Shown piece by piece: positions 48,085 through 56,760 of a DNA stretch of 64,000 nt. This DNA is from Mycolicibacterium sp. lyk4-40-TYG-92 (lineage in GTDB: Bacteria; Actinomycetota; Actinomycetes; Mycobacteriales; Mycobacteriaceae). The notes beneath the pieces were generated by a model. The model was given only the letters and a program-made list of their open reading frames with translations. It was not told the DNA's origin and searched no databases. The stretch covers positions 186,001-250,000 of the forward strand of contig NZ_JARVRX010000002.1 in the NCBI RefSeq assembly GCF_030209435.1, written 5' to 3'. Numbering within the stretch: the stretch's first letter is position 1; every line of letters begins with the position of its first letter. The position numbers and the translations under genes are program-made.

Positions 48085-48642
48085 ATGGCAGACGCAGAGA
48101 CCGAACCGGTGGCAAACACCCACACCGCATCGGCACCGACGCGATGGTTCAGCACCGACGCCGGCAAAGTGCTGATAGTCGTGGTCGGTGCTGTCGTCAT
48201 TTTGTTGATCCTGCTCGGGCTCGGATCGCTTGCCGGATTTGAAATCCCGCCACCCGCGCCGGAGCAACCAGCCGCACCCACCAGCTCCACCACATCGGCT
48301 CCCGCCGCCACTTCGCCGGCCTCGACGGCCGCCACGCCCACTCCCGCGCCTGCGCCGGTCCCCACACCCACGGCGACCGCGCCCACCAGCCCGGCTCCGG
48401 CTCCGCCGACCCGTCCCTCGACGGCTGCGACTCAGGCTCCGACGACCTACACGCCGCCGCCCGCCAGGCAGTACACGCCGCCGGCCAGCGCACCGGCACC
48501 CGCGTCCCCGCCCGCCGCGTCACCGACCGCGACCGCGACCGCACCGGCGAGTTCGGAAGCCCCCGCCCCGGCGAATCCGCCGCAGTTCAACGTCATTCGC
48601 ACGACCAACGGCGTGGCGCGGCCGATTCCGGGTAGCGGCTAG
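48085..48642 (+). CDS. Membrane-anchored Pro/Ala/Thr-rich protein
   Basis: 185 aa. A short cytoplasmic N-terminus, one TM helix (~residues 28-52, VLIVVVGAVVILLILLGLGSL), then ~110 residues of Pro/Ala/Thr/Ser with little else, ending PQFNVIRTTNGVARPIPGSG. It is probably a cell-wall-spanning stalk exposed outside the membrane. GGGAGGAGAG precedes the ATG at about 8 nt. I do not recognise a family. The 177-bp upstream region has CGCGACCTG twice (near 47994 and 48027) but no clear promoter. Confidence 0.7.
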   Translation: MADAETEPVANTHTASAPTRWFSTDAGKVLIVVVGAVVILLILLGLGSLAGFEIPPPAPEQPAAPTSSTTSAPAATSPASTAATPTPAPAPVPTPTATAPTSPAPAPPTRPSTAATQAPTTYTPPPARQYTPPASAPAPASPPAASPTATATAPASSEAPAPANPPQFNVIRTTNGVARPIPGSG

Positions 48643-48699
48643 GCGACCGGGGAGACCCGAGAGGACAGACAAAACTGCACGGCCGTTAATGTTGGTGAA

Positions 48700-49107
48700 G
48701 TGTCACAGCAACTTCCCAGCATCACGGTCTCCCCGTCGTGGCAGAAGCGGTTCGGCTTCTTCAACGCCTACGGTCTGCCGAACTCGACGCCGGAGTCGAA
48801 GGCCGCCTACAAGGCCCTGACGTTCCTGGAGCGGGTGAAGCTCACCTCGAACATCCTGGCTTTCCTGTTCGGGCCCATCTACTTCTTCGTCAAGGGGATG
48901 TGGCGCAAGGGATTGACCCTGCTCGGGATCTTCGTCGCGGTCGAGCTGGTACTCGTCGTCCTCAACGTGTCGGACTCCCTCGCCCGTGCCATCGGGTTCG
49001 GTCTGGCCGCCATCGCCATGTCGACCGCGAATTACGCGTACTACCTGCACGTGGTGCGGGGCAGCCGGTCCTGGAACCTGTTCGAGGGGCACGGCAGGCA
49101 GCGCTAG
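48700..49107 (+). CDS. Small membrane protein (DUF2628-like)
   Basis: 135 aa from GTG 48700. A soluble N-terminal ~45 residues (WQKRFGFFNAYGLPNSTPESKAAYKAL) precede three hydrophobic stretches (LTSNILAFLFGPIYFFVKGMW, GLTLLGIFVAVELVLVVL, AIGFGLAAIAMSTANYAYYL). The FLFGPIYFFVKGMWRKGL pattern is that of DUF2628 proteins of unknown function. Its stop overlaps the convergent alkB stop within a CTAG tetranucleotide. Confidence 0.72.
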   Translation: MSQQLPSITVSPSWQKRFGFFNAYGLPNSTPESKAAYKALTFLERVKLTSNILAFLFGPIYFFVKGMWRKGLTLLGIFVAVELVLVVLNVSDSLARAIGFGLAAIAMSTANYAYYLHVVRGSRSWNLFEGHGRQR

Positions 49108-50315
49108 CTGCCGTCGAGCTCCAAGCGCTTCAGCTGTCGCGGGCTCAGCGCGGTGAGGCTGACGTCGCCGTCGTAGATGGCGAGGACGCGCGGATCCATC
49201 ACGCGGCGCCACAACGCCGGAACGAGGCTGAGCACCAGCATCGCGGTGTAGTTGCTCGGCAGCTGTGGCGCGTCCTCTGCGGGCCGGATCACCTGGTAGC
49301 GATGGGACGGGTCCATGTGGTGGTCCGAGTGCCGCTGCAGATGCAGCAGGAACACGTTCATGATGACGGTGTTGCTGTTCCAGCTGTGCGTGGCGCGCAG
49401 TCGCTCGTAGCGGCCCGACGGCAGTTTCTGCCGGCGCAGCCCGTAGTGCGACAGGTAGTTCATGGCCTCCAGCAGGAAGATGCCGATGAGCGCCTGGCCG
49501 AACAGCCACGGCAGGACCACGGGCCGGAACCACAGTGCGAGCCCGGTGAACAGGATGAGGCTCAACAACCACGCGTTGAGGACATCGTTGCGCACGCTCC
49601 AGCGTGAATGGCCTTGGCGGTCAAGGCGTTTGGCCTCGATTCGCCAGGCCGAGCGGGTGCTGCCGACGACCGAGCGCACGACGAAGCCGTACACGCTCTC
49701 GCCGAACCGGGCGCTTGCCGGGTCCTCCGGTGTCGCGACGCGGACGTGGTGCCCGCGGTTGTGTTCGACGTAGAACTGGCCGTACCAACTCTGGGCGAGC
49801 GCCAGCTTGCTGAGCCACCGTTCGGCGCGGTCGCGCCGGTGCCCCAGTTCGTGGGCCGCGTTGTTGGCGATGCCGCCGGACAGTCCGACCGCGACCATCA
49901 GCCCCAGCTTGTCGGTGAGCGTCAACGTGACCCAGCCGCCGCCGGCCCACACCCAACAGCCGAAAGCCAGCGCGAGGTACTGCGTCGGCAGGAACATGTG
50001 GGTGGCGAACCGGTAGTACTTGTCCTGCTGCAGCTCCGCCAGGATGCGGTCCGGCGCCCGATCGCCCTTCTCCCGCCCCAGCAGGTGATCGGCGGCGGGC
50101 CCTGCCACCAGGATCACGAAGAGGGCGGTCCACCAGAAGAAGTGGAGACCGGTGGTCCACACCAGGAGCCACGACAGCGTCACGGCTCCGGGGGCGGACG
50201 GAACCAGCAGCCACAGGTATCGCTTGGGGTCGCGCCACGTGCCCTCAGCAACCTCTGAGCCCACGTCGACGGGCCGCCTGGTGCGGCGGTACGAAGGGAT
50301 GAGCGACGCGGTCAT
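49104..50315 (-). CDS. alkB: Alkane 1-monooxygenase-like protein (AlkB), copy 2
   Basis: 403 aa paralogue of the alkB at 33543, similar along the whole length from WRDPKRYLWLL. The histidine boxes HELGHR, EHNRGHH and LQRHSDHH are intact, but the HYG motif reads NYLSHYGLRRQ with Ser where copy 1 and most AlkB proteins have Glu. ATG 50315 (MTASLIPSY) has a TATAAA -10 six nt upstream, so it is probably leaderless; a longer open frame upstream is not needed. No rubredoxin is adjacent. Two inverted repeats precede the promoter. Confidence 0.87.
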   Translation of the reverse strand: MTASLIPSYRRTRRPVDVGSEVAEGTWRDPKRYLWLLVPSAPGAVTLSWLLVWTTGLHFFWWTALFVILVAGPAADHLLGREKGDRAPDRILAELQQDKYYRFATHMFLPTQYLALAFGCWVWAGGGWVTLTLTDKLGLMVAVGLSGGIANNAAHELGHRRDRAERWLSKLALAQSWYGQFYVEHNRGHHVRVATPEDPASARFGESVYGFVVRSVVGSTRSAWRIEAKRLDRQGHSRWSVRNDVLNAWLLSLILFTGLALWFRPVVLPWLFGQALIGIFLLEAMNYLSHYGLRRQKLPSGRYERLRATHSWNSNTVIMNVFLLHLQRHSDHHMDPSHRYQVIRPAEDAPQLPSNYTAMLVLSLVPALWRRVMDPRVLAIYDGDVSLTALSPRQLKRLELDGS

Positions 50316-50321
50316 CGGGCA

Positions 50322-50374
50322 TTTATACCGCCGTCTTCGCCGAGTCTCGACTCGGTTGGCAAAATCGTTTGCCA
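50322..50374 (-). promoter_or_regulatory. alkB copy 2 promoter with two tandem inverted repeats
   Basis: TATAAA (minus strand, 50327-50322) is the -10, 6 nt from ATG 50315. CCGAGT-CTCG-ACTCGG (50340-50355) covers the -35 region and TGGCAAA-ATCG-TTTGCCA (50357-50374) follows one base later. Both are perfect, with 4-bp spacers, and are probable regulator sites. Confidence 0.6.
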
Positions 50375-50650
50375 GTGTTCCCGGAATCGTACGCAGAAGT
50401 ATGGTTTGAACTGCACATATCGGCGGGCCACCACATATATTTGCGCATTGCGGCAATTTGCATCGAATTGTCAGGAAACTCCCAGAATCCGGCGCGAAAT
50501 CCCGGCTCGGTGAACGCCAATTATTGGCCACTCGGTCAATAAATTTCGAGAGCCGTTCGAGCAAATTCATTTTCCGGGAGACGCGGCGCTGTTGGGCCTT
50601 GGTTGCGCATCGCGGCCCGGGTGACGGACATGGCGGCAGAAAGCGGGTCC
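50375..50650. other. Intergenic region without a gene
   Basis: 276 bp between the alkB control region and the tRNA-Gly terminator. Locally AT-richer than the surroundings (for example CATATATTTGCGCATTG near 50432). I see no gene, RNA or clear repeat. Confidence 0.5.
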
Positions 50651-50685
50651 CAAAACAAAAGGACCGGCCTGGTCAGGCCGGTCCT
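50651..50685 (-). terminator. Intrinsic terminator of tRNA-Gly
   Basis: A perfect 12-bp stem AGGACCGGCCTG (50660-50671 with 50674-50685) and GT loop. Read on the minus strand it is followed by TTTTGTTTTG, a classic terminator beginning 1 nt after the tRNA CCA end. Confidence 0.88.
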
Positions 50686-50686
50686 G

Positions 50687-50760
50687 TGGAGCGGGCGACG
50701 GGAATCGAACCCGCGTAGCTAGTTTGGAAGACTAGGGCTCTACCATTGAGCTACGCCCGC
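50687..50760 (-). tRNA. tRNA-Gly (anticodon TCC)
   Basis: The minus strand gives acceptor GCGGGCG/CGCCCGC, D-arm TAGCTCAATGGTAGAGC, anticodon loop CTTCCAA with anticodon TCC on a perfect CTAGT/ACTAG stem, T-arm GCGGGTTCGATTCCCGT, discriminator T and an encoded CCA. Confidence 0.95.
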
Positions 50761-50882
50761 GTGCACTGCTGCGATCACAGTACCGGCAGACAGTACCGGG
50801 ACAGCGGCCGCCAATCCAATTGATGGTGTCGCGTGTCTAGGACGTAGTATCTCGACCGCGGTTATGCGACCGCGACGAGGCA

Positions 50883-50959
50883 CGGGGTGTAGCGCAGCTT
50901 GGTAGCGCATCCGCTTTGGGAGCGGAAGGCCGCAGGTTCAAATCCTGTCACCCCGACCA
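50883..50959 (+). tRNA. tRNA-Pro (anticodon TGG)
   Basis: Acceptor CGGGGTG/CACCCCG, D-arm TAGCGCAGCTTGGTAGCGC, anticodon loop TTTGGGA with anticodon TGG on a TCCGC/GCGGA stem, T-arm GCAGGTTCAAATCCTGT, discriminator A and encoded CCA. It ends 39 bp before tig on the same strand. Confidence 0.95.
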
Positions 50960-50998
50960 CCGACTGATGGCAAGTATCAAAAAACAAGGAGTAACGCT

Positions 50999-52504
50999 GT
51001 GAAGAGCACCGTGGAGCAGTTGAGCCCCACCCGGGTTCGCATCAACGTGGAGGTGCCCTTCACCGAGCTTCAACCCGATTTCGACCAGGCCTACAAGGAG
51101 CTGGCCAAGCAGGTCCGTCTGCCCGGCTTCCGTCCCGGCAAGGCCCCGGCCAAGCTGCTCGAGGCGCGCGTCGGCCGCGGCGCGGTGCTGGAGCAGGTCG
51201 TCAACAGCGCCATCCCGGCCAAATACGGCGAGGCCGTCACCACGCAGGACGTCAAGCCGCTGGGCCAGCCCGAGATCGACATCACCAAGCTCGAGGACAA
51301 TGACGAGCTCGTCTTCACCGCCGAGGTCGACGTCCGTCCGGAGATCAGCCTGCCGGATCTGAAGGCCATCAACATCACCGTCGACCCGATCGTCATCAAC
51401 GACGACGAGGTCGACGCCGAGTTGCAGAACCTGCGCGCCCGCTTCGGCACGCTGACCGGTGTCGAGCGCGCGGCCGCCGACGGCGACTTCGTCTCGATCG
51501 ACCTGTCGGCCACCGTCGACGGTGAGGACGTGCCGGAGGCCAAGACCGAGGGCCTGTCGCACCAGATCGGTTCCGGGCAGCTGATCGAGGGCCTCGACGA
51601 GGCCATCATCGGCCTGAAGGCCGGCGAGTCCAAGGAATTCCCGACCACGCTGGCCGCCGGTGAGCACGCCGGCAAGGAAGCCCAGGTCACCGTCACCCTC
51701 AAGTCGGTCAAGGAGCGCGAGCTGCCGGAGCCGGACGACGACTTCGCCCAGCTGGCCAGTGAGTTCGACACCATCGATGAGCTCAAGGAGAGCCTGGTCG
51801 CCCAGGTTCGCCGGGTGAAGCAGATCGGCCAGGCCGAGCAGATCCGCGACAAGGCCGTGGAGACCCTGCTGGAGCAGATCGAGGTGCCGCTGCCCGAGGC
51901 CATCGTGCAGGCGACCGTCGACGAGACCGTCCACAACGCGATCCACGGACTCGACCACGACGAGGCCAAGTTCGAGGAGCAGCTCAAGGAGCAGGGCAGC
52001 AGCCGCGAGGAGTTCGATGCGGACACCCGCACCAACGCCGAGAAGGCCGTCAAGACCCAGCTGCTGATGGACGCCATCGCCGACGAGCTGGACGTCAAGG
52101 TCGGCCAGGGCGACCTGATGGAGCGCATCGCCCTGATGGCCCGCCAGTACGGCATCGAGCCGCAGCAGCTGATCCAGATCCTGCAGCAGAACAACCAGCT
52201 GCCGTCCATGTTCGCCGACATCCGTCGCGGCATGACCATCGCCGCTGTGGTCTCCGGTGCGACCGTCACCGACACCGACGGCAACACCGTCGACACCGCG
52301 GAGTTCTTCGGTCCGGCCGGCGACGCCGCGGAGGCCGACGTCGCCGACGAGGCCGAGGCCGAGGCTCCCGCCGCGGACGAAGCTCCGACCGAGGACGAGA
52401 AGCCCGCCAAGGCGAAGAAGGCCAAGGACGAGGCCAAGGACGAGAAGCCGGCGAAGGAAAAGAAGGCCAAGAAGGCCGCCAAGGAATCGAAGGACGAGGA
52501 CTGA
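50999..52504 (+). CDS. tig: Trigger factor (ribosome-associated chaperone)
   Basis: 501 aa. The N-terminal ribosome-binding domain has [17 protein letters not shown], containing the GFRxGKxP signature. A FKBP-type prolyl isomerase domain follows (~155-245, [16 protein letters not shown] ... [16 protein letters not shown]), and then the helical chaperone domain. An unusually long charged tail of Ala/Glu/Lys (~440-501) is typical of mycobacterial tig. GTG start with AAGGAG 7 nt upstream. It binds nascent chains at the ribosome exit. Followed by clpP1P2 as in M. tuberculosis (Rv2462c-2460c). Confidence 0.95.
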   Translation: MKSTVEQLSPTRVRINVEVPFTELQPDFDQAYKELAKQVRLPGFRPGKAPAKLLEARVGRGAVLEQVVNSAIPAKYGEAVTTQDVKPLGQPEIDITKLEDNDELVFTAEVDVRPEISLPDLKAINITVDPIVINDDEVDAELQNLRARFGTLTGVERAAADGDFVSIDLSATVDGEDVPEAKTEGLSHQIGSGQLIEGLDEAIIGLKAGESKEFPTTLAAGEHAGKEAQVTVTLKSVKERELPEPDDDFAQLASEFDTIDELKESLVAQVRRVKQIGQAEQIRDKAVETLLEQIEVPLPEAIVQATVDETVHNAIHGLDHDEAKFEEQLKEQGSSREEFDADTRTNAEKAVKTQLLMDAIADELDVKVGQGDLMERIALMARQYGIEPQQLIQILQQNNQLPSMFADIRRGMTIAAVVSGATVTDTDGNTVDTAEFFGPAGDAAEADVADEAEAEAPAADEAPTEDEKPAKAKKAKDEAKDEKPAKEKKAKKAAKESKDED

Positions 52505-52529
52505 GTCCTCAAAATCTGATCGTGGTACA

Positions 52530-52565
52530 GGTGCCGCAGGTGTCTTCAGTGATGCCTGCGGCACC
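52530..52565 (+). terminator. Stem-loop after tig
   Basis: GGTGCCGCAGG (52530-52540) pairs perfectly with CCTGCGGCACC (52555-52565), with a 14-nt loop. There is no T-run. It separates tig from the clpP promoter region. Confidence 0.55.
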
Positions 52566-52583
52566 GTCCGCTCTCCGGCGACT

Positions 52584-52601
52584 GTGACGCTGTGAGCGAA
52601 C
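52584..52601 (+). promoter_or_regulatory. ClgR-like activator box upstream of clpP1
   Basis: GTGACGCTGTGAGCGAAC carries the CGCT-N3-AGCG core with flanking A and AAC, close to the actinobacterial ClgR consensus (CGCY-NAN-RGCG). It lies about 50 bp before a TAGTGT -10 (52640-52645). ClgR is a known activator of clpP1P2 in mycobacteria. Confidence 0.55.
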
Positions 52602-52680
52602 TAGACCGCGTCGGGGACTCGCGGCCGTCGGCCGTTGGTTAGTGTCGTGTGGACGAACTCGAGAAAGCAGGTATCCAGTC

Positions 52681-53283
52681 GTGACTGACATGCGTTCAAG
52701 CGCACCGGGGCTCAACCTCACGGACTCGGTCTATGAGCGTTTGCTTGCCGAGCGCATCATCTTCCTGGGCTCGCAGGTCGACGACGACATCGCCAACCGG
52801 CTGTGCGCGCAGATTCTGCTGCTGACGGCCGAAGATCCGTCCAAAGACATCCACATGTACATCAACTCGCCGGGTGGCTCGATCAGCGCCGGCATGGCGA
52901 TCTTCGACACCATGGAGTTGTCGGAGTGCGACATCGCGACCTACGCGATGGGCATGGCCGCGTCGATGGGTGAGTTCCTGCTGGCCGCCGGGACCAAGGG
53001 CAAGCGCCATGCGCTGCCGCACGCCCGCGTCCTGATGCACCAGCCGCTCGGTGGCGTCACCGGTAGCGCAGCGGACATCGCCATCCAGGCTGAGCAGTTC
53101 CACGTCATCAAGAAGGAGATGTTCCGGCTCAACGCCCAGTTCACGGGCAAGAGCATCGAGCAGATCGAGGCCGACTCCGACCGCGACCGCTGGTTCACCG
53201 CGCAGGAAGCGCTGGAATACGGCTTCGTCGACCACATCATCACCCGTGCAAACCTCAACGGCGGCAAGGGAGCCTCGAAGTGA
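52681..53283 (+). CDS. clpP1: ATP-dependent Clp protease proteolytic subunit 1
   Basis: 200 aa from GTG 52681 ([10 protein letters not shown]), matching the usual MTDMRS start of mycobacterial ClpP1. ATG 52690 is an alternative. Serine protease triad: S95 in GMAASMG, H120 in MHQPLGG, D169 in SDRDRWF. Forms mixed ClpP1P2 double rings with the next gene, fed by ClpX (59446) or ClpC1, and is essential in mycobacteria. Its stop overlaps the clpP2 start (GTGA). Confidence 0.96.
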   Translation: MTDMRSSAPGLNLTDSVYERLLAERIIFLGSQVDDDIANRLCAQILLLTAEDPSKDIHMYINSPGGSISAGMAIFDTMELSECDIATYAMGMAASMGEFLLAAGTKGKRHALPHARVLMHQPLGGVTGSAADIAIQAEQFHVIKKEMFRLNAQFTGKSIEQIEADSDRDRWFTAQEALEYGFVDHIITRANLNGGKGASK

Positions 53284-53930
53284 TCTCCAAGCATCTGAAC
53301 CCGGAGCTGGCTCCGCAGGCGCGCTACATCCTGCCGCAGTTCAGCGAGCGCACCCACCTCGGTGAGCGCATCGTCGACCCCTACGCCAAGCTGTTCGACG
53401 AGCGCATCATCTTCCTGGGCGCCCAGGTCGACGACGTGTCGGCCAACGACGTGATGGCCCAGCTGCTGGTGCTCGAGTCCCAGGACCCCGATCGCGACAT
53501 CACCATGTACATCAACTCGCCGGGTGGTTCGTTCACCTCGCTGATGGCGATCTACGACACCATGCAGTACGTGCGCGCCGACATCCAGACCGTCTGCCTC
53601 GGTCAGGCTGCCTCGGCCGCCGCGGTGCTGCTGGCCGCCGGTACGCCGGGCAAGCGCATGGCGCTGCCGAACGCCCGCGTGCTGATCCACCAGCCGTCGC
53701 TCGGTGGTGTCATCCAGGGCCAGTTCTCCGACCTGGAAATCCAGGCCGCCGAGATCGAGCGCATGCGCACCCTCATGGAGGAGACCTTGGCGCGGCACAC
53801 GGGCAAGGATGCCGAGACCATCCGCAAGGACACCGACCGCGACAAGATCCTCACCGCGGCCGGTGCGAAGGACTACGGGATCATCGACACGGTCCTGGAG
53901 TACCGGAAGCTCTCTGCCCAGAAGTCCTAG
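53280..53930 (+). CDS. clpP2: ATP-dependent Clp protease proteolytic subunit 2
   Basis: 216 aa from GTG 53280. Catalytic S112 ([10 protein letters not shown]), H137 (IHQPSLGG) and an Asp in TDRDKILTA form the triad. About 45% of positions match ClpP1 by eye. It overlaps clpP1 by 4 bases, giving coupled synthesis of the two ring types. The first ~20 residues ([19 protein letters not shown]) differ from clpP1 and are probably processed. Closed by a strong hairpin at 53944. Confidence 0.96.
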   Translation: MISKHLNPELAPQARYILPQFSERTHLGERIVDPYAKLFDERIIFLGAQVDDVSANDVMAQLLVLESQDPDRDITMYINSPGGSFTSLMAIYDTMQYVRADIQTVCLGQAASAAAVLLAAGTPGKRMALPNARVLIHQPSLGGVIQGQFSDLEIQAAEIERMRTLMEETLARHTGKDAETIRKDTDRDKILTAAGAKDYGIIDTVLEYRKLSAQKS

Positions 53931-53943
53931 TCTCACAACGCGT

Positions 53944-53977
53944 AGCGGCCGCCAACCTGTTCAGGTTGGCGGCCGCT
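53944..53977. terminator. 16-bp perfect hairpin after clpP2
   Basis: AGCGGCCGCCAACCTG (53944-53959) and its complement (53962-53977) flank a TT loop, followed by GACGTTTGTT. It lies between convergent clpP2 and the secreted-protein gene and can end both transcripts. Confidence 0.8.
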
Positions 53978-53986
53978 GACGTTTGT

Positions 53987-55348
53987 TCAGTCCTTGGCCG
54001 AGGTGGCCTTCGAGGCGGTGGACGATGCGCCGGCCTTGGCGGCCTTCTTATCCTTGGCCTTCTTGTCGGTGGCCTTCTTGCCCTTCGTCGAATCGTGTTG
54101 TGCTGACGATGAATTGTCGGTACCCGACTTGTCGGACTTCTCCGGTTTGGTGTCGGGCTTTTCCGGCTTGCCGGCCGGTGCCGGATCGCTGTCGGACTTG
54201 GTGGACGAATCGTCGCTCGCGTCGGTCGTCTTGGCCGGCGTCGATGAGGTGCTTGCGGTCGACGCCGGAGAAGTCCGCTTGGTCCGCGGCTTCTGCACGG
54301 TCTTGGCGGGCTTCTTCTCGGTCTGGGTGGACGGCTTCGCGGCGTCGGCGGCGTTGTTCGTGCCCGCATCGCCGGCAGCGGGGGAATCTGGCTCCGACGC
54401 CTTATCGGTCGCGGCGGTCGCGCGCGGGGCGGTCGCTGCAGACGACAAGATGGGCGACAGCTGCGGCTTCACCACATTGAACGGCAGCGCCTTGCCCGTC
54501 ACCAGTACTGAGATGAAGTTCGCGACAGCGATCGCCGGTGACAGGGCCGCGAACGCCGCGCCGGCGATGGGCGCGAGCGGAGCGAGTGCCGACGGCAGCT
54601 GCAGCCCGGATGCCAGCGCGGCCGGCGCGGCGGCCAAGGCCGAGCCTGCGGCGTCGGTCGCATCGGTCACTCGCGTCTTGACCGTGTCGATGGCCTGTTG
54701 GACGGGGTTGGCCGCGGCCGGCGACGGGGTGGCGGGGGCCGGGTCGGCTGCCGCGGCTTTCGGGCTGTCGGCCGCGGCGGGTGCCGGGCCGGCGGCGGCC
54801 GGCACCAGCGACGTCACCACCTTCGTCAGGTTCGCGACCAAGTCGTACGCGAACGTTCCCACCACCTGGAACGGGAGGGTGAACGCATAGGCCACCAACC
54901 CGATCGGTAACCACGGGAGGTAGAAGGGATCGGTGGCCGCGCGATTGAGCATCACCAGCGGTATGGAGATCACCGACACGGCGGTGCTCTTGGCTGCCTC
55001 GACCACGGCCACCCCGAGGGCTTTGATCGCGTCGACGACAACACCGCCGGCAGTGGCGAGCGGGTCGGCCGCGGCCAGGGGAACCGGCCCCGCGAACGTG
55101 TTCGTCGCCGCGGTGGCCTTGATCTGCTCGACCAAGTCCTGCTCGCGGGTCGCCATCTCCTGGACGAACGCGGCGAACTGGACTGCGCGAGTGTCCAGTC
55201 GCGGGGCGCTGATGGGCGCGGCATGCGTCTGGATTGCGAGCTGGCCGTTCGGCGTCAGGACGCAGGCCGCCGCGACAACGCCCGCCAGGGGCAGGCATTG
55301 GAGCCGCCTGCGCGCGGTCGAGGTCGTGGCAGGGCTGGGTTGATTCAT
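53987..55348 (-). CDS. Secreted/envelope protein with Lys-rich C-terminal tail
   Basis: 453 aa from ATG 55348, preceded by GGGAAGG. An N-terminal signal (ARRRLQCLPLAGVVAAACVL) is followed by a helical Ala-rich region with hydrophobic stretches at ~130-165 and ~270-290. The C-terminal ~150 residues are low-complexity Ser/Thr/Asp/Pro/Lys, ending in repeated KKA/KDKKA units. The Ala/Lys tail recalls DNA- or glycan-binding histone-like tails. I do not recognise the family. Convergent with clpP2; its start faces the 55546 gene across a 197-bp region holding a GCCAAG repeat. Confidence 0.72.
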   Translation of the reverse strand: MNQPSPATTSTARRRLQCLPLAGVVAAACVLTPNGQLAIQTHAAPISAPRLDTRAVQFAAFVQEMATREQDLVEQIKATAATNTFAGPVPLAAADPLATAGGVVVDAIKALGVAVVEAAKSTAVSVISIPLVMLNRAATDPFYLPWLPIGLVAYAFTLPFQVVGTFAYDLVANLTKVVTSLVPAAAGPAPAAADSPKAAAADPAPATPSPAAANPVQQAIDTVKTRVTDATDAAGSALAAAPAALASGLQLPSALAPLAPIAGAAFAALSPAIAVANFISVLVTGKALPFNVVKPQLSPILSSAATAPRATAATDKASEPDSPAAGDAGTNNAADAAKPSTQTEKKPAKTVQKPRTKRTSPASTASTSSTPAKTTDASDDSSTKSDSDPAPAGKPEKPDTKPEKSDKSGTDNSSSAQHDSTKGKKATDKKAKDKKAAKAGASSTASKATSAKD

Positions 55349-55472
55349 CACGCGGGTGCCTTCCCGTATTCGATTGAGAGCGTCTGTCGCCGGGGAGTGA
55401 TCCCCCGACATGAAGGTTAATTGACGTGGCTGGAACATTATGTCGAATGTCGAAGGGCGCCGCTCGCGTCGC

Positions 55473-55489
55473 GCCAAGAATCCGCCAAG
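55473..55489 (+). promoter_or_regulatory. SARP-type direct repeat, site A
   Basis: GCCAAG (55473-55478), AATCC, GCCAAG (55484-55489): identical hexamers exactly 11 bp apart, in the divergent region before the secreted beta-propeller-like gene. The same arrangement recurs at 58399. Confidence 0.65.
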
Positions 55490-55545
55490 GCGCCCGCCGC
55501 ACCCTGTGACGTGACCACGATTCCGGCCACTGAACAGGAGCTGCC

Positions 55546-56760
55546 ATGAGCCGTCACCCACACCGCACCGCCGCCGCTCTGGTTGCGGCCGTCCTGACCG
55601 TGTCTGTGGCGGTCGGATTGCCTGTGGCCCAGGCGAATCCCGTTCCTGATGCCGCGAATGAGGTGCCGTGGAACGAGGTCGGCGACGGCTGGACCCTGGC
55701 CACCTGGAACCCGGTTCGCGGGCACCTTCCCGGGGAACCCCGCGATCCTGACGAGGCGCCGCCCACGAAGACCTCGGACACACTGTTCCTGATCGACCCC
55801 GCGGGTCGCCGGTACGCCATCACCACCTTCGCCCCGAACGACAAGGGGTGGAAGCCGCACCTGCTGGACTGGTCCGGCGACGGCGGCCGGGCGCTGTTCT
55901 CGATGGGCACTGACACCGTCATCGTCGTCGACCTGCACACCGGCCGGCAGACGTCGTTCCCGTCGTCGGCGTCCGCGCGGTTCAGCCGCCCCAACGGTGA
56001 AGCGATCGTCTTGTCGACCACCAGCAAGGGCCAGCCCAGCACCTTGCAGCGTGTCGACCTCGCGGGCAACGTACAACTGACCTACCCGACCGAGAACCTT
56101 GCCGGCGCCGGACGATTCGGCGGCGACTATCTGGAAACCCCGGACGGCACGACACTCGTGCTGTCGACGGCCAACCGGGGCAACGACGCGGTCCCGCGAA
56201 CGGACAACAGCTTCGTCCTCATGGGCAACGACGGAACCGTTGGGCGGGTCCTGCCGGTACCGATGCCGAATGGCGTATGCCTGACGACCCGTTGGCTGAC
56301 ACCGACGGATTTCGTCGCCCGATGCAACATCGAGAACTCTGCGGCAAGCCAACTGTGGAAGGTGCCGATCGACGGATCGGCGCCGACCGCGCTCACCGCC
56401 CTCAACACCGCGAAGAATGAGCCCGGGTTCGAAGGCGACTATGGCGACACGGACGCCTGGCAGTTGCCCAGCGGCACCTTCGTGCAATCACTCGGGGCGT
56501 GCGGCGTCATCTTCCTGTCGCGCGTGACCGCGGACGGGCACACGCAGCGGGTCAGGGTGCCAGGGGCCGGCGACAAGATCGAGGTTGTCGGCGCGTCCGG
56601 CGGCTCTCTGGTGCTGCAGTCGACGTCAGGCTGCAGCCCGTCGCAGGCACTGATGTCCTACGACCCGGCCGCGAACGCCACCAAGGTGTTGCTCGGCCCC
56701 ACCGTCAACGACGGGCATGTCGTCGACGCCCTGACCTTCGGCGTGGGGTACCGGTCGTGA
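55546..56760 (+). CDS. Secreted protein, probable beta-propeller
   Basis: 404 aa from ATG 55546, with CAGGAG 6 nt upstream. Residues 1-31 are a signal peptide (VAVGLPVAQA/NP). The mature protein has repeated short strands of the form DTLFLIDPAGRRYAITT, DTVIVVDLHTGRQTSFP, STLQRVDLAGNVQL, NSFVLMGNDGTVGRVL and SQLWKVPIDGSAPTAL, about every 45-50 residues, which suggests a multi-bladed propeller. No enzyme motif is seen. Coupled by GTGA overlap to the next secreted gene. Confidence 0.75.
   Translation: MSRHPHRTAAALVAAVLTVSVAVGLPVAQANPVPDAANEVPWNEVGDGWTLATWNPVRGHLPGEPRDPDEAPPTKTSDTLFLIDPAGRRYAITTFAPNDKGWKPHLLDWSGDGGRALFSMGTDTVIVVDLHTGRQTSFPSSASARFSRPNGEAIVLSTTSKGQPSTLQRVDLAGNVQLTYPTENLAGAGRFGGDYLETPDGTTLVLSTANRGNDAVPRTDNSFVLMGNDGTVGRVLPVPMPNGVCLTTRWLTPTDFVARCNIENSAASQLWKVPIDGSAPTALTALNTAKNEPGFEGDYGDTDAWQLPSGTFVQSLGACGVIFLSRVTADGHTQRVRVPGAGDKIEVVGASGGSLVLQSTSGCSPSQALMSYDPAANATKVLLGPTVNDGHVVDALTFGVGYRS

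Noticed and set aside
54000..54330. Arg/Pro/Thr-rich frames opposite the Lys-rich secreted protein tail
   Set aside because: Low-complexity reverse-frame artefacts of the Ser/Lys/Asp-rich tail.
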